Assembly (NCBI RefSeq): GCF_000218895.1 | Contig: NC_015703.1 | Location: 6,461,001-6,525,000 of the forward strand | DNA from: Runella slithyformis DSM 19594 | GTDB taxonomy: Bacteria > Bacteroidota > Bacteroidia > Cytophagales > Spirosomataceae | DNA: 64,000 nt | Direction of reading: 5' to 3' | In this document: piece after piece, positions 34,682-43,800 of the stretch | Layout: every line of letters starts with the position of its first letter | How positions within the stretch are numbered: the stretch's first letter is position 1 | Position numbers and translations under genes: made by a program | The notes under the pieces: model-generated | Databases searched by the model: none | Seen by the model: only the letters and a program-made list of their open reading frames with translations | Told to the model about the DNA's origin: nothing

Positions 34682-35200
34682 TTAAACGCCAAAAAGCGCT
34701 TTGAGTTCTACGGCTTCGGCCGGGTTCATCCGTCCGGCCAGCACCAGACGCAACTGACGCCGACGCAGCGCACTTTCAAAGAGCTGTTTTTCTTCTTCGG
34801 TTTCGGCAATGACAGGAGCCACCTCGATCGGCCGGCCGCTTTGGTCAACCGCCACGAAGGTATAAAAAGCCGCATTGGTATGAACGGCTTTCTCGCCCGC
34901 TGAAATATTTTGGGCACTTACTTTGATATGCACCTCCATCGAAGACGTGAAAGCGCGCGTTACCTGCGCCTCAAACGTGACAATATTGCCCAGTTTGATC
35001 GGCTCCGCAAACGATACATTATCCACCGAAGCCGTCACTACGGTCCGGTGGGCGTGTTTCTGGGCCGCGATGGCCGCGCAAATATCCATCCAATGTAATA
35101 AGCGTCCACCCATCAGATTGTTGAGGGTATTGGTATCATTGGGCAATACCATTTCGGTCATTATGGTGTGGGAGTCGCAGGCTTTTCTGGGCAGTGGCAT
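34682..35200 (-). CDS. Acyl-CoA thioesterase, hotdog fold (YciA/BFIT type)
   Basis: 172 residues. MTEMVLPNDTNTLNNLMGGR followed by LLHWMDICAAIAAQKHA carries the Asn/Asp and helix pattern of the acyl-CoA thioesterase hotdog family; VTASVDNVSFAEPIKLGNIV and SMEVHIKVSAQN complete the first fold. A C-terminal charged tail (EEEKQLFESALRRRQLRLV) follows. It hydrolyses acyl-CoA to free acid and CoA in the cytoplasm; chain length is not predictable. It converges on the ABM gene and may share fatty-acid or aromatic-acid metabolism with the adjacent enoyl-CoA hydratase. Confidence 0.88.
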   Translation of the reverse strand: MPLPRKACDSHTIMTEMVLPNDTNTLNNLMGGRLLHWMDICAAIAAQKHAHRTVVTASVDNVSFAEPIKLGNIVTFEAQVTRAFTSSMEVHIKVSAQNISAGEKAVHTNAAFYTFVAVDQSGRPIEVAPVIAETEEEKQLFESALRRRQLRLVLAGRMNPAEAVELKALFGV

Positions 35201-35406
35201 GAATCAATACCGGTTTTAGTGGTTGTGAGCACAAATCAACAAAAAAATAATGATTTTCGGCCATCAACAGCAATTATAAACCCACTCACGCAACCTTACG
35301 AACCATTTCACACGTATGTCTGTTACTTTTATGTCGCACAATCTTGCTCCGATTACCTAAGGAAATTCGTAAGGCTGCCCATAATTCACGCAAACTTGAA
35401 CCTGAT

Positions 35407-35706
35407 ATGAGCCAATTTATGGTTGAATTTATTCTTCCGGATGAAACAACGGAGGAGTTTATCGCAAAGATCCCTCGCCAACGACTGAAAATCAACAAGT
35501 TGATGGAACAGGGAAAAATAACATCGTATTCACTTTCCGCCGACCGTTCTAAACTGTGGTGTGTTATCAAAGCCGATAACGAAGCAGAAGTTATGGAAAT
35601 TTTGGCTGAATTTCCACTGATCGGTTTTATGCAGGCAACCATCAGCGAATTAATGTTTAACAACACCGCCACCGCCGTAAAATTACCGCTGTATTCGCTG
35701 AACTAA
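35407..35706 (+). CDS. Small conserved-looking protein, YciI/muconolactone-isomerase-like
   Basis: 99 residues from ATG 35407 (MSQFMVEFILPDETTEEFIA). The pattern of an N-terminal strand, an acidic helix (IPRQRLKINKLMEQGKITSY), then a strand with LSADRSKLWCVIKADNEAEV and LAEFPLIGFMQATISEL fits a ferredoxin-like dimeric alpha-beta barrel of the YciI or muconolactone-isomerase type. No catalytic residue can be assigned. The 206-base gap to the divergent thioesterase holds no recognisable promoter beyond a TTACTTTTATG stretch near 35325. Confidence 0.65.
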   Translation: MSQFMVEFILPDETTEEFIAKIPRQRLKINKLMEQGKITSYSLSADRSKLWCVIKADNEAEVMEILAEFPLIGFMQATISELMFNNTATAVKLPLYSLN

Positions 35707-35753
35707 GCTTATTATCTGTTGAGGTCTCATTATTTGAAACGGTATTACTACCT

Positions 35754-37559
35754 TTGCGGGCAAAAACAGCCGTGACTCCTTCTGACATTTTTACCAAACG
35801 TCAAACCGAATTTACGCATCAAGCGGAGGTCTTTCAGCGTAGTTATAACCAATTATCCACCGTTCGTCTGATCATTTTTGTGGCCGCTGTCTTCACGGTT
35901 TGGCAGACACTTTCCTTCCCTATTTGGATTCCCTTAGTGTCCGGCATTGTTGGACTGACTCTTTTTGCCTTTATTTTACGCAGGCATCAGACCACCAAAC
36001 GGCAGTGGGAACTGCATCGTGCCCTTGCCGCACTCAATACCGACGAAGCAGAGCGCCTTTCGCTGCGTTTTGCCCGCTCGGCTACGGGTGCAGAGTTTGC
36101 CGTTAAAAATCATGTGTATTGCAACGACTTGGATATTTTCGGGCCTCATTCGCTGTTTCGACTGCTCAACCGTGCCCATACCCGTATCGGAATGCAGACA
36201 TTGGCCGAGTGGCTGCTTTCCCCTGCTGACCCCATTGAAATCTCGGTACGGCAGGACGCCATCAGAGAACTTACACCTTTATTGGATTGGCGTCAGGAAT
36301 TGGAAGCCAATGCACGGTTGGAAAAGCGCATCGCCGAACCCACCGATTTTTTGGAGCGTTGGCTTCATGCGGGAGAAAATAAGGCCATTCTACGATGGAA
36401 AAAGCTCCGCCTTCTTCCGGTGCTTACCATAAGCATTATTATCGGCGCTTTTTTGGGGTGGATTCCGTGGCTTACGGCTGTCCTTTTTTTAGGTTTTCAC
36501 AGCTTCATTTTAACCAAATTAAACCCTTCGGTCAAAGAATATGCCGAGCAGTCGCAGGGAATTGTGGATACCTTGAAAGCCTTGGGAATTTTGCTTGAAA
36601 AAATCGAAAAGCACTCTTTTCAATCTGCAAAATTACAACAACTTCAGTACCGGCTCACGTCTGAAACCGGTGCCGCATCCAAACAGATCAAAGTATTGGC
36701 TTCAGTGACCGAAAGCCTCAATTTTCGACTCAATCCCTATTTTATGCTGGCCATCGGCCTGCCTTCTTTATGGGATCTGCAATGGATGACAAAATTGGAA
36801 GCCTGGAAACAAACCCACCGACACAACCTCGCCAAATGGCTGGCAGTAGTGGGTCAAATGGAAGCACTGGGCAGTTTAGCAGGCTTTTCGTACGCCAATC
36901 CGCAATACCCCTTTGCCGAAATTTCTCCGGAAGTTTTTCAACTCAAAGCTTTAAAGACAGGCCACCCGCTGATCCACCCCGCCAAGAGGGTCAGTAATGA
37001 TTTTGCGCTGAATGATATAGGTCAAACGGCCGTCATCACCGGGTCCAATATGTCGGGAAAAAGTACCTTTCTGCGCACCGTGGGGCTCAATACCGTGCTT
37101 GCGCTGGCGGGTTCACCGGTTTGTGCCGAAGCGTTTACGTGTTCACCGGTAAGGGTATTCACAAGCATGCGAACGCAGGATTCGCTTGAAGACAACACCT
37201 CTTCTTTTTACGCCGAACTTAAGCGACTGGAGGCACTGCTGCAACTGGCCCAATCTTCCTCTATTCCGGTCTTTTATTTTTTAGACGAAATCCTGAAAGG
37301 GACCAATTCGGTCGACCGCCACAAGGGAGCCGAAGCCCTTATCCGTCAATTGCACGTCTTAAAAAGTTCAGGGTTTGTTTCCACCCACGACTTAGAGCTG
37401 GGAATGATGTCGATCGAGCATGATTATGTGCACAACTACAGCTTCTATTCCACCTTTTCTGACGGCCAGCTTCACTTTGACTATCACCTTCAGGAAGGGG
37501 TCTGTCGTGAGTTCAATGCCACCGCACTGATGCGTCAGATCGGAATTGAAATTAACTGA
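35754..37559 (+). CDS. MutS-like ATPase with membrane segments
   Basis: About 600 residues. It has the MutS core and ATPase domains but no N-terminal mismatch-recognition domain: I see no FxE motif. Walker A GSNMSGKSTF lies near residue 432, FYFLDEILKGTNSVDRHKG near 505-525 and STHDLELG near 546. Two hydrophobic stretches near residues 34-75 and 224-255 suggest membrane attachment, unlike canonical MutS. The computed start is TTG 35754, but it lies inside a TACCTTTG promoter-like element (35749-35756), so GTG 35772 may be the real start. A role in post-replicative mismatch repair should not be assumed. Confidence 0.83.
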   Translation: MRAKTAVTPSDIFTKRQTEFTHQAEVFQRSYNQLSTVRLIIFVAAVFTVWQTLSFPIWIPLVSGIVGLTLFAFILRRHQTTKRQWELHRALAALNTDEAERLSLRFARSATGAEFAVKNHVYCNDLDIFGPHSLFRLLNRAHTRIGMQTLAEWLLSPADPIEISVRQDAIRELTPLLDWRQELEANARLEKRIAEPTDFLERWLHAGENKAILRWKKLRLLPVLTISIIIGAFLGWIPWLTAVLFLGFHSFILTKLNPSVKEYAEQSQGIVDTLKALGILLEKIEKHSFQSAKLQQLQYRLTSETGAASKQIKVLASVTESLNFRLNPYFMLAIGLPSLWDLQWMTKLEAWKQTHRHNLAKWLAVVGQMEALGSLAGFSYANPQYPFAEISPEVFQLKALKTGHPLIHPAKRVSNDFALNDIGQTAVITGSNMSGKSTFLRTVGLNTVLALAGSPVCAEAFTCSPVRVFTSMRTQDSLEDNTSSFYAELKRLEALLQLAQSSSIPVFYFLDEILKGTNSVDRHKGAEALIRQLHVLKSSGFVSTHDLELGMMSIEHDYVHNYSFYSTFSDGQLHFDYHLQEGVCREFNATALMRQIGIEIN

Positions 37560-37632
37560 CGGGGAAATTTATTCTTTTACACGGCGTTACTTCTATGTGC
37601 TGAAAAGCAATCAAGAGTAAAAAACATTGCTG

Positions 37633-38151
37633 ATGAACCGAGTTACTGCCATGAGACTACTGCGAAACTTCCTTTTACTCCTGACAATAATCGTCAATAT
37701 CGGCTGTGATCAGATCACTAAAAATATGGTACGAAAGCACATTTCGTACTATGAACATATCACTGTGGTACGCCACCATGTCACCTTGACCAAGGTCGAA
37801 AATACGGGGGCTTTTTTGAGTCTGGGCCATGAGTGGCCCTCTCCATTGCGCGAGATCCTGTTGGTCGGCCTGCCCATTCTTGCCCTCATCTGCGGCTTGG
37901 CTGTCATTTTGTACAAACAGGGACTTTCACCCCTTTTTCGGGTTGGGGCATCGTGCGTGATCGGCGGCAGCCTCGGAAACATCATCGACCGCACCGTTCG
38001 CGGATCAGTGACCGATTTTTTACATGTACAACTCGGCATTTTTCAAACCGGCATTTTCAATCTGGCCGACGTATCCATTATGGCGGGTACTTTTTGGGGT
38101 ATGATCAGTTTTTACCTTGACCGAAAAACCTCCCCGAAACTCCGAACGTAA
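37633..38151 (+). CDS. lspA: Lipoprotein signal peptidase (signal peptidase II)
   Basis: 172 residues from ATG 37633; ATG 37651 is an alternative. Cleaves the signal peptide of prolipoproteins in the inner membrane. Four transmembrane segments. Conserved blocks are present: CDQITKNMV, VENTGAFLSLG, the catalytic-Asp block GGSLGNIIDR, GSVTDFLHV and the second catalytic Asp in FNLADVSIM. It fits well with the many lipoproteins in this window. Same strand and 74 bases after the MutS-like gene. Confidence 0.94.
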   Translation: MNRVTAMRLLRNFLLLLTIIVNIGCDQITKNMVRKHISYYEHITVVRHHVTLTKVENTGAFLSLGHEWPSPLREILLVGLPILALICGLAVILYKQGLSPLFRVGASCVIGGSLGNIIDRTVRGSVTDFLHVQLGIFQTGIFNLADVSIMAGTFWGMISFYLDRKTSPKLRT

Positions 38152-38247
38152 TCTTACTTTTTTCGGTGAGTTTTTCTTTATTGAGTCAGAGTGAAAGATG
38201 CACAATTATGCCCTTTATGGCGATTTATCGTTTCTTATTTGTTTATT

Positions 38248-38290
38248 TCTGCCAATCTGTCAGAATATGATGTCTTGGAACAAAAATTGA
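38248..38290 (+). promoter_or_regulatory. Palindrome plus sigma-54-like element before htpG
   Basis: TCTGCCA-ATC-TGTCAGA (38248-38264, one mismatch) is followed by TTGGAACA-AAAA-TTGA (38275-38290). The spacing of GG to G (12 bases) is the -24/-12 spacing of sigma-54 promoters and is identical to the element before rpoN, including the TTGA ending. Transcription would start about 35 bases before htpG. No CIRCE element is visible. Confidence 0.5.
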
Positions 38291-38334
38291 CCCGTTGTCA
38301 AGCGTCATCACATTTTATCACTTAAACATTGATT

Positions 38335-40197
38335 ATGGAAGCAACTGCATCAGCTACCGAGAAAGGTCAATTGTCGATACATACCGACAATATTTTCCCG
38401 ATCATTAAAAAATTCCTTTATTCAGATCACGAAATATTTTTACGTGAATTGGTTTCCAACGCCGTTGACGCCACCCAAAAACTTAAAAAACTGGCGGGTT
38501 TTGGTGAATTCAATGGTGAGTTGGGCGAGCTGAAAGTAACGGTAAAACTGGACGAAGAAGCCAAAACCATTACCATCAGCGACCGTGGTATCGGGATGAC
38601 TGCCGACGAGATCAAAAAGTACATCAATCAGATCGCCTTTTCGGGGGCCGCCGAGTTTGTGGAGAAATACAAAGAGAAAGAAGATACGCGCGGCAACATC
38701 ATCGGTAACTTCGGATTAGGCTTTTACTCTTCGTTCATGGTAGCGAGGGAAGTGGAGATCATCACCAAATCGTTTCAGGAAGGTGCCGAGGCCGTTCGCT
38801 GGACCTGCGACGGCTCGACGGAATTCAGCATTGAGCCCGCCCAAAAAGAGGATCGCGGCACAGACATCATTCTGCACGTTGCCGAAGATTCGGAAGAATT
38901 TTTGCAGAAATACCGTCTCTCCGGCATCTTGGAAAAATACGGCAAATTCCTCCCCGTTGAAATTGAGTTTGACGAAAAGATCATCAACAACCCCAGCCCG
39001 ATCTGGACCAGACAACCTTCGGAACTGAAAGACGAAGATTACATTGCCTTCTACAAAGAGTTGCACCCTATGTCTGAAGATCCGTTGTTCTGGATTCACC
39101 TCAATGTAGATTATCCTTTCAACCTGACGGGCGTCCTGTATTTTCCCAAACTGAAGAACGACTTCTCGATCAAGAAAGAAAAGATCCAATTGTATAGCCG
39201 TCAGGTGTTTATTACCGACGAAGTAAAAGACGTAGTGCCTGATTTCCTGCAACTGCTGCACGGGGTGATCGACTCACCGGACATCCCGCTCAACGTATCG
39301 CGCAGTTATCTGCAATCAGATTCCAACGTAAAGAAAATCAACGGATACATTACGCGTAAGGTAGCCGATAAGCTTTCCGAGATTTTCCGCAATGACCGCG
39401 AAGGTTTTGAGAAGAAGTTTGACGATATCGGTCTGTTTGTGAAATACGGCATGATCTCCGACGATAAATTCGGTGAAAAAGCCAAAGAATTCTGCCTGGT
39501 CAAAAACCTGGAAGGCAAGCACTTTACGTTTGAAGAATACACGGAAAAAGTCAAAGAAAACCAAACCGATAAAGCCGGCACGGTGGTGTGGCTGTACGCA
39601 AGCGATGCCCAAAAGCAGGATACCTACATTCAGTCCGCCCAAAAACGCGGCTACGACGTGTTGATTTTTGACAGCGTCATTGACCCGCACTTTATCAACG
39701 GGATCGAATACAAGATCGAAAAAACGAGTATCAAGCGCGTAGATGCCGATACCCTGGACAAATTGATCGAGAAAGAGATCAAATTGGAAAGTGTGCTTTC
39801 CAAAGACGACGAAGAGCGTGCCAAAAAACTGTTTGAAGAAACCCTCGGCGGCGCGCCCAAGTTGACCGTCACGGTAGAAGCCATGCCGACGGATGAGATG
39901 CCGGTGGTGATTACGATTCCTGAGTTTATCCGTCGGATGAACGATATGGCGGCCACTTCCGGACAAAAATCAATGTTTGGTGATATGCCGATGATGCTCA
40001 ACGTAGCCATCAACGCCAACCACCCTGTCACACAGAAAATTCTGAATGCTGCGGCGTCCGAAGGTTCAGAACCGTCAGACGCCGCAGAGGCCAAAGCGCT
40101 GATTCGCCATGCCTATAATCTGGCGTTGCTGTCGCAGGGCATGCTGACAGGCAGTGACCTGACGGCTTTCGTTCAGCAGGCGATTTCGCGACTGTAA
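38335..40197 (+). CDS. htpG: Molecular chaperone HtpG (Hsp90)
   Basis: 620 residues from ATG 38335. N-terminal GHKL ATPase: HEIFLRELVSNAVDATQKLK, SDRGIGMTADEIKKYINQIA and NFGLGFYSSFMVA. The middle domain contains GVIDSPDIPLNVSRSYLQSD, and the C-terminal dimerisation domain is shorter than in eukaryotic Hsp90. It refolds stressed client proteins in the cytoplasm with ATP. Monocistronic: a candidate stress-type promoter at 38248-38290 and a terminator at 40221 bracket it. Identity is secure. Confidence 0.97.
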   Translation: MEATASATEKGQLSIHTDNIFPIIKKFLYSDHEIFLRELVSNAVDATQKLKKLAGFGEFNGELGELKVTVKLDEEAKTITISDRGIGMTADEIKKYINQIAFSGAAEFVEKYKEKEDTRGNIIGNFGLGFYSSFMVAREVEIITKSFQEGAEAVRWTCDGSTEFSIEPAQKEDRGTDIILHVAEDSEEFLQKYRLSGILEKYGKFLPVEIEFDEKIINNPSPIWTRQPSELKDEDYIAFYKELHPMSEDPLFWIHLNVDYPFNLTGVLYFPKLKNDFSIKKEKIQLYSRQVFITDEVKDVVPDFLQLLHGVIDSPDIPLNVSRSYLQSDSNVKKINGYITRKVADKLSEIFRNDREGFEKKFDDIGLFVKYGMISDDKFGEKAKEFCLVKNLEGKHFTFEEYTEKVKENQTDKAGTVVWLYASDAQKQDTYIQSAQKRGYDVLIFDSVIDPHFINGIEYKIEKTSIKRVDADTLDKLIEKEIKLESVLSKDDEERAKKLFEETLGGAPKLTVTVEAMPTDEMPVVITIPEFIRRMNDMAATSGQKSMFGDMPMMLNVAINANHPVTQKILNAAASEGSEPSDAAEAKALIRHAYNLALLSQGMLTGSDLTAFVQQAISRL

Positions 40198-40220
40198 TCC
40201 ATTGACAAAGTAAGTATACG

Positions 40221-40253
40221 GAGCCGCAGGATGATCCTGCGGCTCTATTTTTT
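40221..40253 (+). terminator. Intrinsic terminator after htpG
   Basis: GAGCCGCAGG-ATGAT-CCTGCGGCTC followed by TATTTTTTC. The T-tail overlaps the last codons of the convergent gene at 40245. Confidence 0.88.
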
Positions 40254-40733
40254 CAGCAATGTCAGGGTTTCCGTGATCTGCTGCTGAAACCCTCTGACAT
40301 ACTCCGGCACCGCATCACGGCTGTCGAAGGTCGAAGGCATTTGCCACCGATATACCTTTCCTCTTGATTTTAATTCCACCACATAATCCTGCCCGTCCAG
40401 GATTACCTTGGAGGTCCCGAATTCCTTTTTTTCAAATTGCAGTAATTCCCGCGGCAAGTGTTTCAATAATTGCTGCGCCGCTGCAAGGCGAGTTTCGGGA
40501 AGTTTTCCCCAAACAGCTTTCGAAAAATCCGTAGGGTTTTGACGATCGGTGTTTTCCCAAAAGGTATTTTCAGCTAACCGATAGGCTACGTTGCAGGGCG
40601 ATGGGCAATATCCGCCAACGGTTCCGAACTGAAAATAATCATCGACATTGATCAAGATCTCATCCGATTGAGGCATTTCGGCCGAAGCACATCCTAAACA
40701 GCTGATCAGAAAAAAAATGAGGGTGCTGCGCAT
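40245..40733 (-). CDS. Putative lipoprotein of unknown function
   Basis: 162 residues. The N-terminus MRSTLIFFLISCLGCASAEM carries a short hydrophobic core with Cys residues, where CLGC could act as a lipobox; alternatively a Sec signal is cut after ASA. The mature part has a YCPSPCNVAYRL motif with two Cys and a C-terminal charged helix (EYVRGFQQQITETLTLLKK). I do not recognise the family. It is transcribed toward htpG and away from the metalloprotease gene. Confidence 0.7.
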   Translation of the reverse strand: MRSTLIFFLISCLGCASAEMPQSDEILINVDDYFQFGTVGGYCPSPCNVAYRLAENTFWENTDRQNPTDFSKAVWGKLPETRLAAAQQLLKHLPRELLQFEKKEFGTSKVILDGQDYVVELKSRGKVYRWQMPSTFDSRDAVPEYVRGFQQQITETLTLLKK

Positions 40734-40840
40734 GATACCTAATACTTAAATTTAATGTTTTTTTGCAGTTTAAATATATCAAACTTTGGATTGCCTGCCA
40801 AGCAGCGCTTTTCCCTTCTTTATTTCGTCGATATCTGCCT

Positions 40841-43800
40841 ATGAAACGACCCATTACCTCCTGTACTTTGTGGATCGTATGCCTGTTCATCATTATCACA
40901 AAAGCCAAGTCACAGAACAATGCTTTCGGTACCTGGCTGGCGCAGGCACGCAGCGGCCAACAGGCAGTAACGGCGTCGCCCTTGCGTTTATCTTCAAAAA
41001 GTGCCCAATCCAAGCTGACCGTCAATGGAAAGAACCTTACGGACCAAAACGTTTTTTACACCCTTGATGATGCTGCTCTTACCGACCTGACGTCCAATCC
41101 GCGTTCGGCGCTCGATCTGTCACTCCCTCAACCCGACGGCAGCTCGGTAGAACTTCAATTGATTCGCATTGCCCTTACCACTTCCGACTTCAACATCAGC
41201 ACCGATAAACAGGCTCGGCTTCCACTCAAAACGGGGGTACATTACCGGGGCATTGTCAAAGGCAGCAACAATTCATTGGTATCCGTCAGTTTATTTCCCA
41301 CCGAAGTGGTGGGTGTGGTCCATGAAGGCAGTCGAAGCAGGGTATTGGGAAAGATGAAGAATGAAAACCTGCACGTGTTTTACAAGGAAGATCTGATCCA
41401 CTCCCAACTGAATTTTCGATGCCCCGAGCCTACCGGACCCACCGCCGCATTCGGATCACTGAAAACCAACGCGCTGGAGACCCAAGCCGAAACCGGCTGC
41501 AAGGTAGTTCGGCTGTACTTTGAGGTTGATTATCAAATGTATACAGAATTGGGCTCCAATATTTCTGCCGCCGCCAATTTTGTACTGGGTATGTTCAATC
41601 AGGTAGCCACCATATACCGCAACGATAACATTTACCTTCAAATCTCGGCCATTAAAATTTGGACCTCCCCCGATCCTTACACGGCCTTCAACGATTTTGA
41701 CAATACCTGGCAGGCGTTCCGAAATCAACTGAACGGCAATTTCAACGGCGACATTGCGCATCTTCTCTCTACCAAAAATGCTTCCGGCGGCGGGAAGATC
41801 GGGCGCGGGCAGTTTGGCTCCATTACCGACAACTGCACCATCGGAGGCATTAATGCGACACTTTGCAACAAAGCGCAGTCGGTCTGTTTCAGCTTTATCT
41901 ACGCGAGTTATCAGAATTACCCCACCTACAATTGGACGGTCAACGTAGTTGCGCACGAAACGGGTCATAACTTAGGCTCTCCGCACACGCACAACTGTCG
42001 CTGGCCGGGTGGCCCGATCGACAATTGCGGCGGCACGGAAGGCGCTTCTGCCTGTCCAAGCTGCATAGCGGGCCCTACCCCTCCGGCGGGGGGCGGTACT
42101 ATCATGAGCTATTGTCATCAACTCAGTGGCGTGGGTATCAATTTTGCGAACGGGTTCGGACCATTACCCGCCGATAAGATCCGCACGGAGATTCGGGAAG
42201 CCGCTTCCTGCCTGATGACCGGCTCAGGAGCACCTGTTTTTCTTACTGCCCGAAACGTCACCTCTGTTTCGGCCCAACTTTCGTGGATACCCGGCGTATG
42301 CTGCGGAGATTTTACGGTGGAATACCGCACAGGGACCAACGGGACATTTACTACGGCCGGCAGCACCACAGCCCTTTTTTATACCCTCTCCGGATTGATA
42401 CCGGGAACGGTATATCAGTGGCGCGTCAAATCAGGCTGTTTGGCCGAGTATTCAGAGATCGGCACCTTTACAACACCGGTATCAGGCTGTTTGCCCACCT
42501 ACACTTCCAACGGCTGCACAAATGGGCTGGGCATCAGCCATTTCAGGTTAAATCAACAAACGCTCAGCTACCAATCCGATTGCGGGGTCAGCAATTACAG
42601 CGTTTTTCAAAACGTTGTGCCTGTCGTACAAAAAGGAGATTCCTATGCGGTTGAGATCACTCCCTTAACCTCAGCGGCTACACAGGGCGCGCACATTTGG
42701 ATCGACAGCAATCGAAACAACACCTTCGAAACAGGGGAGCTGGTCGCTTCCTATTCGCCAACGACGGGAATCCTTTCGGGTAGCCTTACGGTACCGTCCG
42801 GCGCTTCATCGGGCAATACCTATCTGAGGGTAAGAACCTTTGCAGGAGTCCAAAGCGCGAACGCATGCAACGCCTATTTCTCGGCGGGCGAAACCGAAGA
42901 TTATCTGATCAATATCGTTGCGGATACTCTGCACACAGCCGTCTCTGTTTCGGCGGCTCCCACGCTTTGCGTCGGTCAGCCCTTCTCCGTTGCTTACGGA
43001 GCAACAGGCACGTTTACCGGTACCAATACGTTTGTTGCCCAGCTTTCGGATGCCAACGGTAACTTTGCCGCACCTACGGTCATTGGAAGCATAACCGGTA
43101 CTTCTTCCGGCACCCTCTCAACCACCATCCCGATGCTGCCGGAGGGAAGCGGTTACCGCATACGTGTCATCAGCAGTACCCCGGGGGCCGGTTTTCGGGC
43201 AGACAACGGCATTGATCTACTGCTTGAAACCTGTCAGACCGCGATTACCGCTACGCCCAACAGCCTCTCCATCAATTATCACAGCGCACCCGTCCACGCT
43301 TCCGCTACTCTTGATATTCAGACCTCCAACAAGGCTTTTTTACTGCCGCGCTTAAGCGCCAATCAAATCAGCACGCTGACACAACCTACCGCCGGCTCTT
43401 TGGTATTTGATCATTCCAACGCCTGCGTCCGGCTATACAACGGCAACGATTGGCGCTGCCTGAGTAAAACCGCTTTAGTTACAGAAACTGCGACCGGTAC
43501 GGCCTTCCCCCAAAAGCCCCCAACAACGTCGAGTGCCCGGAGCGCAGCGACCTCTTTCTGCATTCCTTCCAATGCAACGGGCTGCTCCGATGAGGATGGA
43601 TTGAACAGCTTCATTCTTAACGGGATTACGTTAAGCAGTGCTTCCGGCTGTGGCTCCGCCAACGGTTACAGTTATTTCGCATCACCAACGGTCTATCTGG
43701 TCAAAGGCAGAACCTATCCTTTCTCGCTCACTACGATGTATTATCCTCAAGGCATCGCACTATGGCTTGATGCCAATAGGGACTCAACCTTCACGCATCC

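Noticed and set aside
35749-35756. TACCTTTG as a confident promoter of the MutS-like gene
   Set aside because: No TTTG lies 19-21 bases upstream (nearest gaps are 12 and 27), so it is mentioned only as a reason to doubt the start codon.
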